Positions 13,838 through 25,898 of a DNA stretch of 64,000 bases are shown in pieces. The position numbers and the translations under genes were made by a program. This DNA comes from Lingula anatina. Taxonomy: Eukaryota; Brachiopoda; Lingulata; Lingulida; Lingulidae. Each line of letters opens with the position of its first letter. Position 1 is the first letter of the stretch. The DNA lies in assembly GCF_001039355.2 (NCBI RefSeq), contig NW_019775536.1, forward strand, positions 571,543-635,542. Direction: 5' to 3'. The notes below the pieces were generated by a model, which worked only from the letters and a program-made list of their open reading frames with translations, was not told the DNA's origin and did not search any database.

Positions 13838-14091
13838 TGAGTATCCCAAGGATTTTGTCGATTGATTGAAATTATTTCTCATACCTGGGTATCCAGAGCT
13901 GAATTTGCAGTTATATTTTTATATTGTTATTTACGGAAGATCTGATATCTAGATTATTTCTTTCAAAAAAGACAACAAATCCTCTTCTATATTATTCCCA
14001 ATATCTGAGTTACATTTCTACATTTAGCAGTCACAATTACTATAAATTTTACATCAGTTATAAATTCCTTGTATTTGTCATAAAAATCGGA

Positions 14092-14547
14092 AGCTGCAAA
14101 ATATTAAATCCTTACGTATATAAATAGGAATTGGAATATACTGAAATGAAAACCAGAAGACTGAAGGCAAACAGGAGCGAAAAATATATGTGGCAAAGTG
14201 GTGTCTGCTAAGCCTTCTGCTCTCCCTTTTCCGTCAAAAGCGGGCTCAGAAAGGGTGCAGCTCAGACATTTTACTTCTGGGAACTATGCTGTTTTACAAT
14301 AATTGGATACATACACATTCATCATCTATTACTGACACAAAGTTTGTTGCGGAATTCAATCATGATTCAACAAAAATCCCACAACTATCACTTGTAATTC
14401 AATCACAAGGTTTTGCCACGGAAATGAGGTTGCTTTGATAGCAAAAAGCATGGGTGACAGTGATTGCACGTGGTACGAGTCTTGTCCAGCTTGTTAGTAG
14501 TTTCTGGCTGTGATGTGAACGCGTGCATGTGCATGCGTGTGTGTGCA

Positions 14548-14602
<55 letters not shown>

Positions 14603-14994
14603 TGGCTTCCCCAAGCACTTATTTTCACCATGAAGGACTGCATGGCACGGACCAGAGATGTCACTCATAAGTTTTTTGTACCAAAACCATGGACCTCCTC
14701 TTTCGCTGTCGTCTTTAAATTTTCAATCCCCATCCTCATTTAGAGATACTAGAGAAAAGGCCAGCGCATGACGACACTACTAATTATAGACAAATAAAAA
14801 ATTCCTCTTTTAAAAAAATCACTCTTAAAACTACTAGGGATTTTTTCTACTCCTTAAGCAAGGAGATATTATTTGTGGGCATTTTTTTCTGAAATTGTCT
14901 CGAAAGAATTTGTATCCAGGACTTCTGCATAGTTTATTTTTTCCAGGCAATTTCGTCGCATCAACTCCATAGGATGCAATGGAAAATGACGGCC
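14092..14994 (+). repeat. Duplicated block, copy A (contig end before the N at 14995)
   Basis: Nearly identical to 14996-15864 in the same orientation. Differences are scattered single-base changes and the lengths of the GT and GA microsatellites (about 14535-14602 in this copy). The copies abut at a single N. The simplest reading is an unmerged contig overlap between haplotypes rather than a biological tandem duplication. ORFs inside appear in both copies and have no recognisable product. Confidence 0.85.
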
Positions 14995-14995
14995 N
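14995..14995. other. Assembly gap (single N)
   Basis: One N between the end of copy A and the start of copy B. Both flanks restart the same sequence, so the gap size is probably negative (an overlap). Confidence 0.8.
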
Positions 14996-15864
14996 AGCTG
15001 CAAAATATTAAATCCTTACGTATATAAATAGGAATTGGAATATACTGAAATGAAAACCAGAAGACTGAAGGCAAATAGGAGCGAAAAATATATGTGGCAA
15101 AGTGGTGTCTGCTAAACCTTCTGCTCTCCCTTTTCCGTCAAAAGCGGGCTCAGAAAGGGTGCAGCTCAGACATTTTACTTCTGGGAACTATGCTGTTTTT
15201 CAATAATTGGATACATACACATTCATCATCTATTACTGACACAAAGTTTGTTGCGGAATTCAATCATGATTCAACAAAAATCCCACAACTATCAATTGTA
15301 ATTCAATCACAAGGTTTTGCCACGGAAATGAGGTTGCTTTGATAGCAAAAAGCATGGGTGACAGTGATTGCACGTGGTACGAGTCTTGTCCAGCTTGTTA
15401 GTAGTTTCTGGCTGTGATGTGAACGCGTGCATGTGCATGCGTGTGTGTGTGAGAGAGAGAGAGAGAGAGATGGCTTCCCCAAGCACTTATTTTCACCATG
15501 AAGGACTGCACGGCGCGGACCAGAGATGTCACTCATAAGTTTTTTGTTCCAAAACCAGCGACCTCCTCTTTCGCTGTCGTCTTTAAATTTTCAATCCCCA
15601 TCCTGATTTAGAGATACTAGAGAAAAGGCCAGCGCATGACGACACTACTAATTATCGACAAATAAAAAATCCCTCTTTTAAAAAATCACTCTTAAAACTA
15701 CTAGGGATTTTTTCTACTCCTTAAGCAAGGAGATATTATTTGTGGGCATTTTTCTTTTCTGAAATTGTCTCGATAGAATTTGTATCCAGGACTTCTGCAT
15801 AGTTTATTTTTTCCAGGCAATTTCTTCGCATCAACTCCGTAGGATGCAATGGAAAATGACGGCC
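14996..15864 (+). repeat. Duplicated block, copy B (contig start after the N)
   Basis: Same content as 14092-14994 but about 34 bp shorter, mainly because its GT/GA microsatellite (about 15440-15470) is shorter. Its last bases run directly into unique sequence, which shows where the true locus continues. Its end (from 15840) is also the start of the next duplicated pair. Confidence 0.85.
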
Positions 15865-16284
15865 AATTACGCCTCATCTTCTGTAATTGGGTATTCGCTA
15901 TCGTCCGCTGTGCGAGGTAATGGAGTTGAAGCTAACACTGTGATTACGCATAATAAGATTTCTTAAGCTAATGATGGCCACATATCTGCGACTGCAAAGT
16001 TAGAATAGCTTCATGTCCAGTTGTTATGAGGGAGACAGCGAGAGAAGAAAAGCATGTTCACGTGTGCTTGTGTGCGTATACGTGTGTGTGTGTGTGTGAG
16101 CCTGCGTGTGCTTTCGTGTGTAATGAGGAATAAAAAACAAATAAACAAACACGTGATCTTTTCTTTTTCTTTTGATAGCATGATTCTATTGAAAAGATCC
16201 AGTCACACGCTGCACATGGCGAGATATAGTACACTTGTCACCTCGGTTGTAGACAAACCGGGAGCAGAAAGCGCCACATCTCTT

Positions 16285-16327
<43 letters not shown>

Positions 16328-16354
16328 TCTATTCTTGGAATTCTGCTCATTTCG
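15840..16354 (+). repeat. Second duplicated block, copy C
   Basis: Near-identical to 16356-16882. Contains a GT repeat (about 16081-16098) and a TTTA array (about 16284-16328). Ends exactly at the N at 16355. The stretch 14996-16354 is therefore a short contig whose two ends overlap both neighbours. Confidence 0.85.
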
Positions 16355-16355
16355 N
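16355..16355. other. Assembly gap (single N)
   Basis: A single N separates copies C and D of the same block. Confidence 0.8.
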
Positions 16356-16796
16356 TAGGATGCAATGGAAAATGACGGCCAATTACGCCTCATCTTCTGT
16401 AATTGGGTATTCGCTATCGTCCGCTGTGCGAGGTAATGGAGTTGAAGCTAACACTGTGATTACGCATAATAAGATTTCTTAAGCTAATGATGGCCACATA
16501 TCTGCGACTGCAAAGTTAGAATAGCTTCATGTCCAGTTGTTATGAGGGAGACAGCGAGAGAAGAAAATCATGTTCACGTGTGCTTGTGTGCGTTTACGTG
16601 TGTGTGTGTGAGCCTGCGTGTGCTTTCGTGTGTAATGAGGAATAAAAAACAAATAAACAACCACGTGATCTTTTCTTTTTCTTTTGATAGCATGATTCTA
16701 TTGAAAAGATCCAGTCACACGCTGCACATGGCGAGATATAGTACACTTGTCACCTCGGTTGTAGACAAACCGGGAACAGAAAGCGCCACATCTCTT

Positions 16797-16835
<39 letters not shown>

Positions 16836-16882
16836 TCTATCTATTTATTTATTTATTTATTCTTGGAATTCTGCTCATTTCG
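16356..16882 (+). repeat. Second duplicated block, copy D
   Basis: Repeats 15840-16354 with a few substitutions, a shorter GT tract and a longer TTTA array interrupted by TCTA units (about 16797-16860). Continues into unique sequence at 16883. Confidence 0.85.
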
Positions 16883-17923
16883 ATCTTTTCAAAAATTCTC
16901 CTCGGTTGTGTTTTATTGCGCGTCATTCCGTTGTGACATACAATAGTGTTTATATCGGGGACGGAGACGAAAAGGAGATGAAATATTAGTATGTAAGTCT
17001 GGCTAAGTTAAATTGCACTTAGAAAGATAAATGATTGCACTTTTTTAAATATGATTATAATTAAACATTTGTGATATGTTTTAAAATGTTTTGATTTAAT
17101 AGATATTAGCATGCTTATCCAAACTTTGCGTCTAACAAACTTGGTGAAAATTGTCTCAAAGCTGTTTCTAAAATCTGCTGTATTTTTTCGGTTTCGGTGA
17201 TTCGTAATGTAAAGATGACAGACAGACAGACACAAAGCCATGCTCAATCGCCGTATTTCTTTGATCTATCATAAATATTATGGTTATATTAATCCATTGC
17301 ATTAGGTCTATTGTGCCACTATGGTATACTTATTTTTGCAGTAGATTTGATGATTGGAGAAAAATAATTAGAACAACTTTTGAGCCTTTTTAAAGGACAC
17401 AAATTTAGAGCAAATATACAAAACTCAACTTAGCCCTTCGCAATGAATACGACACCGGCTTTATGGGACCAAAAGTCGTTTGATTTTTGCATTTGCTTCA
17501 AGTTCAGAAGTCGGAAAAATCATTTCGGCAGCAATTTAAGCTTGGCTACGGGGCAAGACATTTCCAACGCGGTGAACACAAAAGCAAGGTACCAGAAAAC
17601 AAACACGACAATCTCTCCCCACTAATCTAGGTAGCGCAGATAATTAGGGGATTAGCATGGAATATATCAAATCAGTCATTCCGTTAAATTTGTTGTTAAC
17701 ATGTTCTTGCTAGTACATAATAAATCTAGCATTACATCATGCCTGGGTTGACGATATTTGTATCTCATTTTTTTTTTTATTTTGCTTTACTCTTTCTACA
17801 AACGCAAGTGAAAGCATTGCATTCAACAAATATGTAGGGAATCTTCAAAAGTAAAAAACTATCCACACCACACAGTTATGAAACGAAGTAATATCAAGGT
17901 ATGGCAACTACTTTGTCTTGAAA

Positions 17924-18175
17924 ATGTTCCCTGTGTGCGTGCTCCTGCTTGGCGCATCATTTTATTACCTAGGAGCTGTGATCTGCAACGATTCAAAAAT
18001 ACTTAACATACAATCATTTCATTCTACTACATTGTATCTATATCATGTCGGCTGCTGTGATCCCATAACTGACAATGTTAACATGATCGTGCGTATCCCA
18101 GAATCTATTCTATGCCAGGACTGCCATGATGTGCATGTATTACACGATTTTAAATGTTTTACCAAAAAGAAGTAG
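17924..18175 (+). CDS. Candidate small secreted Cys-containing peptide (uncertain)
   Basis: An 83-residue ORF beginning at ATG 17924. Residues 1-21 look like a signal peptide: a hydrophobic LLLGASFYYLGAV core after a short start, with Cys at position 21. The remainder has Cys at 44, 45, 64, 67 and 78 (a CC pair and a CxxC) and a KKK C-terminus. I recognise no family. A pyrimidine-rich tract ending in a possible AG acceptor lies about 120 bp upstream, so it could be a terminal exon. No poly(A) signal is obvious close by. It may be a chance ORF, but signal-like hydrophobicity plus clustered cysteines makes it the best small-gene candidate in the desert. Confidence 0.25.
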   Translation: MFPVCVLLLGASFYYLGAVICNDSKILNIQSFHSTTLYLYHVGCCDPITDNVNMIVRIPESILCQDCHDVHVLHDFKCFTKKK

Positions 18176-20400
18176 GTATCAAATTGCATGTACTTGGTTT
18201 TACAAAGGACTTGATCATGTTTGAGCACCTTTTTGATTGCAAAGTTTTTAGGACTTCTCTTGAAATGGTATGATGATGCTTTCTGGGGTTATGTTCTTCA
18301 TGTTATTAGGTGCTAGGGCTGAATATTGAGTCCAAATTATGTGGAATAGTCTTTCACAGTGTTTGAGCTGAATTTTTGTTAGAAATGTATCAAAAATATT
18401 GCTTATTGCTTCTAGATAATATGTATGTAAATGGAGAATGGTTTTGATTACAAAATACACTTATTGCCGGGTTTAAATTATCTGCGCTGGCACAGCATTA
18501 AACAATAACAGTGTTCACGTAACACTTCCATATTTGTAAAAGAAAGGTCTAAATCGGTTACCTGCCTCAATTCCAGTTAGATTAGTGACATATAACTCCT
18601 TTTCTTCAATATTTTTTTCATGAGGAAATTTGGTCTCGTGTGAAGAAAAACTCTATTAAATTGCAATCATAGAATTCAGAGTTTTTCCCCTCACAAACGT
18701 GTTAACGTGAAGGCAATTTGTTTCTATGCAAACATTTTGTTAAACACAGCACTGGAACACGACTTTGGCAAGGGTATATAGAACAGATTAGTTTCCCTAC
18801 ACTGCAGGTCAATCTGAACAGACTTCACTTCAGTGTAATTACACTGCAAATATATCGTCACACAACAAGGAAAAAAAGAAATAAAAATGACGACGCAAAA
18901 AAACTCACCACACGGGGTAATTTCAAGCATTTAATTAGAATTCCTCGTCAAATAACAGCGTCCACACAGGTGCGAGAATACAGTGCCTGCGGCCATGCTG
19001 CTAATGTCTGCACTTCAGTTAGAACATATTAATTTATTTACCATACAAACCCCGTTCTTGTAGAATTATTTTGCGCCAATGCACTTTGCTGACATAGCGA
19101 TATGTTATCCAACCGGCCCATAAGACTTCTCTGTTATTCGACTTTATTCAAACATGACCCATGTAATGATATAACCAAGCTTCGGGTGATGGAGAAAAAA
19201 CAAGAAAAAAAGTAGCATTCTTCGCAATCTTAAATCCTTTTTAATTCTGAGCGAAGCAGCTAATAAGCTTCGTTTGTACTTTTTTGATTATATTTGCGTT
19301 ATTGTTTTCTGTTTTCTTAAAATCTTTTTGCAAGAATCTTGGACCATATAAAATAACATACAGATAGAAACTGTAAATGTAGATGTTCCACTGTCTATAC
19401 CAACTCCCAACCCCGGGCTAACCGGGATGTGGGTTTATATTTAGAGGTAAAAAATAAACATGTTTACCAATGAAATTTTAAGACATTCAAACAAATTCAA
19501 GATGTTGAAGATCGGTCAGATGGAAAGATTGAATGAAATTGTTTGTTGAATATTGTTTGGTTCCTCTGGGTTATTTTTTGAGGAGACTATATTTGGTGTC
19601 AGAATCAAGGTATTTGTCTTTTAGTTATTCAGGTGATCAAATCTGTAACATTCGGTCACATGTAACATTTCATATTTTCTCCAAACGACAACCTCGTTGA
19701 CAGCTAGCTCAATTAAAAAAAGATATTGCAGTTCGACTATTTGACTATTTGGTATAAAAGTTAACTCGAAAAGGAGGTAAATGTTGATTTTACAAACTTC
19801 TAAATACAGTACTTTAAAATCGTTCTCGTATATTTGTAAGTACATATAACAGGGTAACACATCAATTGCGGTCCCCTTGCCTACTCAGTAACCTCCAGCC
19901 AAAAATTCCATTTCCCTGTTGTGCAAATATAATTTCTTCTCGACCAAACGCTGTGTTCAAACGGACAAAAATTAAACAGGGATCAAAACATTTTGATTGA
20001 CGTCACAGCAGTGCGATAGTTGCCAGCCAAGCAGTAGCTCGCCACTGCATGTGAAGACAGATGAAGATTTGCTTCCCTCCGGTATACCTAGGGTGAACTG
20101 ATTTAATTCTCTTCATATTTCACTGTGAAGGCATTTCAATTTCTGCAAGTACCGTTCTAATGTTGTAAAAGTGAATGCAACTAAATTCATGTTTCTTGAA
20201 ACTAAACCCTTCTCTCTGTCGGTGCGTCGCCCCATTTTTTGACATGTATATATCAGGTTAAGTGACAGCCGGGATATTAAATGACATTAAACGCAAATTA
20301 AAGTCTTACCAACGTAATGAAATCTGCACATTTCGTTTCGCCTCCTATGAATTCCGGACAAAACGTCCTGTCGCTCAAGCGGAGTGGTATTCAGGGATTT

Positions 20401-20416
20401 GGGGGGGGGGGGGGGG
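20401..20416. repeat. Poly-G run (16)
   Basis: Homopolymer; length likely unreliable in sequencing. Confidence 0.95.
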
Positions 20417-21020
20417 CTGGATGGCGACAGTGCCTCTGAATGTCGACAAATCTGTACCTTCGCCAAAAGGAACGCCCAGTAATGTCATTATAATTATTTA
20501 ATAAATTTTCAGAAAAAAATTGCACAATGACACCCCAAGAATATATATAAATATTTATACACGTGACAGTCGAAATAATAGCAAAAGAATAAATAAACGG
20601 AACGACTGTATTTAAAGAAGGCGTTTAAAAATGACAACCTGGTTTCGCCAATGCCTTGTGTGTCACCAAGCGTATTCAGTTTAATGATTTTCTTTAGGCC
20701 AGGAAAATATACGTCTACATATAAACATTACAAAATAATAATGATAATTTAGACTGTTACAACCTTTTAATTACAACTGTCGTTTTGTGACTTTCGTTTG
20801 GTAAGACATGGGAGACGTGAAAGGTCATTTAGTACAGCCTTGACGCTATTTTACGGTTAGTTTCATATGACTTAAGGAACGCCACGTTTTTCCAAATCCC
20901 TGACTATGTCTAAAATGCACGAGTTTTGTGGTTTAGGGTCAATAAGGACTGAAAAATCAAGACTAGAAACAGGACACTTTGTGAAAGTATTTTAGTGCTG
21001 TAGCTCCGTAAATTATTCAT

Positions 21021-21022
21021 AT

Positions 21023-21057
<35 letters not shown>
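21021..21057. repeat. TTTA array
   Basis: A pure tetranucleotide array. Confidence 0.95.
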
Positions 21058-21209
21058 GTACATTCTTTAATGTGAACACTGCTGCCATTTGCTTATTACA
21101 GACAGAAGAAGAAAGGATTTTCTACAATGGCAAAAATACTCTTGATTTGTACTGTTAAATGTGAATCAACAGCGATGCCATGACAGATTTTAAAAAATTC
21201 ATACTACCA

Positions 21210-21212
<3 letters not shown>

Positions 21213-21263
<51 letters not shown>

Positions 21264-21279
21264 CACACACACACACACA
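21213..21279. repeat. CT array followed by CA array
   Basis: CT run to about 21261, then CA from about 21264. Confidence 0.95.
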
Positions 21280-24200
21280 AACACAACTTTCCACCTTTTG
21301 AAAATAATACCAAAAACTCTCTTTTATAACGTGTTTAGAGAAAATAAGGAAATAATTCTAACGGGAAATTATCACACACTTGTTTAGATTTAAAAGACCT
21401 CTCATTCCATGAATTATAAAACGATGGTCATATTAGCATCAGAATACCTGTCATCCGGTGAAATATCGGACATTTAGGTCGCAAAAGGTCCCATATATCT
21501 AAATTAAATTTAATTAATTTGCATTGATATACATGAAGATGTGTACTTCGCACAAAAGGAGTGTTCTCTTGGACGAATTACTGGCACAAATATGTGCATT
21601 ATTATTGTAAGAAAGGCAGCACTTAATTTCAACATTGCTTTGTTGCGATTTGTAAGCGATCCGACAATAATTCTCCTTTCATACCATTCTATGTAGCTCG
21701 TCGCTCACTTCAGGTGATATAGGGCGATTTGGGATAAAGCGTTACGTGTGAGATATTGGCTTTTGAGCAAGTGCACATGATAAAAGAATATATGAAATAC
21801 TCTACTTAATGATGTAAAGAAACGTTGAAGATGTGATCCTTAATGTAAGTGTTTTTTGGAAGAGCAACGACATAGCTGTCTTTGTAATGACAATGATAAA
21901 AATAATAAAAGAAGAAAAATGAAAGGAAATTTTATGGCTCATGTAAGGACAAGGGCGTGAAAAGTCCCTATGTGAAGGGCAAAGGTGACAAATGCATGAA
22001 TTCCCAATATTATCAGGTAGAACCAAAAAAAGAATTGCCTTTCGTTCGTGTAATGGTTTGATAGATTAAATTGTAGATTGTTAAAAGGAAGAAAGAAAAG
22101 TCATCATCATGTTGACAGCTATAAAAAACACCAAAAATAATATCTATGCAGCGTGTAGCAATTGTAGCAACATTTTTATAGCTGAGAGAATAGTTATAAA
22201 TTTGAATTTTGATTATATTATTCTGCATTTATGGTGAGTAATCTTGACCCAAGAATGTCATTTTGTGACCAGTAACTTCCGCAATATTTGTAAATGAAAC
22301 AATATATTTGCCGGGGCGTTTATGTCAATTTGGCAAGCCATAATAACCAAGATGAAACAGTTAATAAAGTCCCAAAATATTACAAATAAATCAAAATCCG
22401 AGGCGCAAGCTGTATTGCTGGTAGACTTCCGCCCATTCTGTTTCTAAACGCTTCCTCTCTGTTCTCACTCGCATGCTGAATTAAAGCAATCAGATTTTCA
22501 TTCTCACGTTGTATGGTCTTGTTTGAAGGAGGTGTGAAAATCCTCAAACGCAAAATATTCTCTCAAAACCTAATTCCATGCCTTCCAGGTTCACAATGGA
22601 TGAGCCCGCTGGGGCTGAAAAAAGGGAATATAAGGGCGAAGTATTTGGTCTTCCGCGCGACTGAGCGCGCCAAAAGAAGAGCTCACGCGGTTCACTGGCG
22701 CGAGCTGAATGCACGTGAAATGAGATCCGGGCCTGTGAAGGGAACCTTGGGCTAGATGATAGAGGCAGTTAATACCCGTGACCCTCGGGGTCAGACCGCT
22801 CTTTAGTTTGGGGAGACTGGGATTGAAGGTGTCGATTTCACCTAAGTGAGAGAGCCACGTGCAATAGCAGTGTTTAACAAAATAGGACATGTTTTCTGCT
22901 TTGTTATTATAGAATTTTGTTAATCTGATATATTTCTGATACTTCCGACTTGCAATCATAATAAGAGTTGTTTCCATATTTGTTCCATTTTGAAGCATCG
23001 TTATTATTTGGAGTTGTTTCAATGTGCGGTGTCTTTTAAAGGCAAGCCAACATGACGATCACTTTGTAAACAGAAATATAACACGTAGGTCAAATTTTAT
23101 GTAATGTTGATGTCACTGAGCATTCTTTCAGTCAAATTGTAAAATATTATCTCCGTGAAAGAATATTCCCATGTCTTATTTTACTTTCAATTTGTCCCAG
23201 AACGATGGTGTACCTATATTCACATAAATCACCGGAATTCAAATCGGATGTAAATTTTGTGGCATTGATTAAATTTTGTAATATTCTGACTCTGAGTGGC
23301 GGGTATGAGAAACATGTCCCTTGCATAGTAATTTCCATGATTTATCACTTTGGTAAGTAATTTAGTCTGTAGTCTTGCGTCATAGGCAGAGCAAAAATCG
23401 GGACTAATTTAAGAAATATATATGCATAGTTCTGATGACGACAAATAGCCTATGCCAGTTAAACTGATAGTTTGGCTGTCTTGCAATATGTGCTAAAGAA
23501 TAAAGCGGGTGCAAGGGCGCGCACGTGTGTGTGTTTGAAAGAGAGAGAGAGAGACAGATGTCATAAATATACCGTGTGAATCCATCTTAAAAAAGTTACT
23601 CCTAGAGGCATGTCAAAGCCCCCTGCGCCCTTGCCATTTGACCTCCCACGTCTCTTTGTGTGTCGCACCTCATAAACATGTGTTCGGAAATCGAGCTTAG
23701 ATTAGACCTGAATCGTCGGTATTCCTTGTGTATACACTGTCAAAGCATTTCTAGAGTCATGAAAGTTCACTTCAAGAGCAGGGTTTAGTTGTATAAAACT
23801 CATAGCTCAGTCTAGTCAAGCCAGATACTCTATACAGATTTGTCATCTCTGGGAATCGAATCAGAAACTATTTTTTTAAATAGTAAGGTGCATGGTGCTT
23901 TTTGATTAATACAAAATATGCGTGCCGTGTCACATGTTATCAATGTCTTTCGTGCTCTGTTTGTTATTACTTAGAAAAGTCGATTCTTTCGAACTGAAGT
24001 AGCTCTGAGAATTGTATTGCATTTTTAAATACTTTAACCTCTTATGTCACGTTTCAACGGGGGTGTACTAAGTAACACGAACATTAAAGTAAGAAATTAT
24101 TGGCAAAATCATCAAAATAACAAGTTCAAATAAGGTGAAGAGGCACTGAACACATCTCACGGACAACGCTGAGCTGTTCTTCTTTTGTTGTGCTATTGAA

Positions 24201-25823
24201 TTCTGACAATCGAAAGAATGTTTCCAATATTTCTTTTTCGAAAGAAGGTACGGCGAGAGGATCAATCCAGACGTATGACCATCTCGACTATTCAGAAGAA
24301 ATCTTTATTTGAGAAGAGCTACACATAATCCAATACAGGGAAAGTGAAACGTACGCGAGACAGGAGATTCATATGTCTCAAATATTTGTCCAATAATGGT
24401 GATATTCGTTATACAGAGAGTGGAACTCTCAAAATTGCTTTAATAAAGACAACGAGACAGAATGTACATATTATCTTTAATTAGTTTCAACAGACTGTAT
24501 TTTCTTTATACAACATTAATATTCCACTTTTAAATAAAAAAGAGATAATAAATAGATATCACCTTCGACAAATAGACCTGGAATTAAAAAGAAGTAGTGG
24601 CGAGTACTAATCTAGTATTGTAAAGAGAGCCGCGTTGTGACATACTTCCTGTAAATTTCTGTAATTCATGTTGTATCTAATTCAATGTTCAAGGAGTCTG
24701 TCACCGAAAGAATCATGAAACACAGCCCAAATAGTTCAGCATCTGTTTTTAATGTGACTCACCATATTGTGGTGTGTTTCAAATAAAAGATGTGAATTAA
24801 CATTACGAGTTCTGTGCTAATGACAAAAAAAAAAAGAAAAAAAGAATCCCTTTAACAGCGGAGTCTTCTCGTGGAGCCATGACGTAACCATGACGTCACT
24901 GGACCTGTGTGTCGCCGAAGTGTGCCAACATGACCGAAGGCAAATATAAATCCGTATTCCACCACTCTCAATCAGGTAAAAAGTTCTTTAAACGAATTTC
25001 TGATGTCACAAAATGACGCAACACCAACGTGGTAGTGACGAAAGCTTCGAAGATGTTCTTCAAGCCAAACAAAGCACGCCTGGGATTGGTAGCAGCAGCT
25101 GTTTATCTTGATGGTATCTGAAAGAGAATAGTAGTTAAATCATTACAGCAAGTAATAATATCATATTATTTCGTTTGTATTCATTTAAATACTATACACT
25201 GAAAATAACATGTCACGCAGAACACGGATTTCCCAATTTTGGGGTATAACAAAAAGGTCAAGGTCAGTACAAGGTGAAGGTCACTGGGCTCAGTAGAAGT
25301 CTATTCACTCTAAGATGTTTTTAGCATGTATAAATATTTTGTAGGGTAGAACTATTGACAGTCAGCAGGCAGCATTGAAATGCTATGCAAGAAGGAAAAC
25401 TGGAAGAGTCAAAAAAATTTCATAGAGTTGCAAGATGTTTTTGACATTAATCACTTTTGAAACTTATCATTTTTCTTTCCCAACAGTCGCACACGCACAC
25501 ACATGCTGTGTCATCTCTCTTTCCTTTTTCTCTCTCTCAATCTCGGATATACACATTGAAAAATAAAACAGATGTACATACTCAAATCGTTTCATTTTGA
25601 TATTAACCACTGTATGCACTTCTTTGCACGCCCTCACACCCAGTGCCGGTAATGCAACTGCTGCATGGACGCTACAGTTTCCTATGAAGTTAACATTGTT
25701 AATTACTTCTCAAAAGCCACCTACAACTAAAAATATTCGTCTCTGCTGAGCGTGAGCGCCTCGATGCATCATGACTTTAAGAAATCACATATAAAAAGAA
25801 TGGCAGTGGAGAAAAAAACATCA

Positions 25824-25898
25824 GTTGCCCGGGCAACGCTTAAGTTTTACAAGCAAGCGTTACTTTGTGATAATTCCACCGGCCATTAGCGAAGCTTA
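25824..25898 (+). promoter_or_regulatory. X-box plus shared-word element, copy 1
   Basis: Starts with GTTGCCCGGGCAAC (25824-25837), a perfectly palindromic RFX-type X-box. TTGTGATAATTCCACC (25865-25880) follows, then an 8-bp spacer and GCGAAGCTTA (25889-25898). The same three parts occur in the same order at 33164-33219. An RFX-bound enhancer is inferred from the motif alone. Confidence 0.45.

Larger units (their letters stand above)
8951..14091. other. Intergenic desert
   Basis: A 170-codon ORF at 8998-9510 is the longest here but has no recognisable domain. The rest is AT-rich unique sequence with one TCGTCTGC word at 11868-11875, the G4 motif at 10621-10645 and the word cluster at 13.8 kb. 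Confidence 0.5.
16883..25823. other. Intergenic desert
   Basis: Apart from the small secreted-peptide candidate at 17924-18175, only AT-rich sequence and microsatellites. A GC-richer patch at 22590-22830 has clustered CpG and no domain-bearing ORF. Confidence 0.5.

Noticed and set aside
16054-16946. Paired 142- and 134-codon ORFs with FIYL repeats
   Set aside because: Translations of TTTA arrays within the duplicated assembly blocks.
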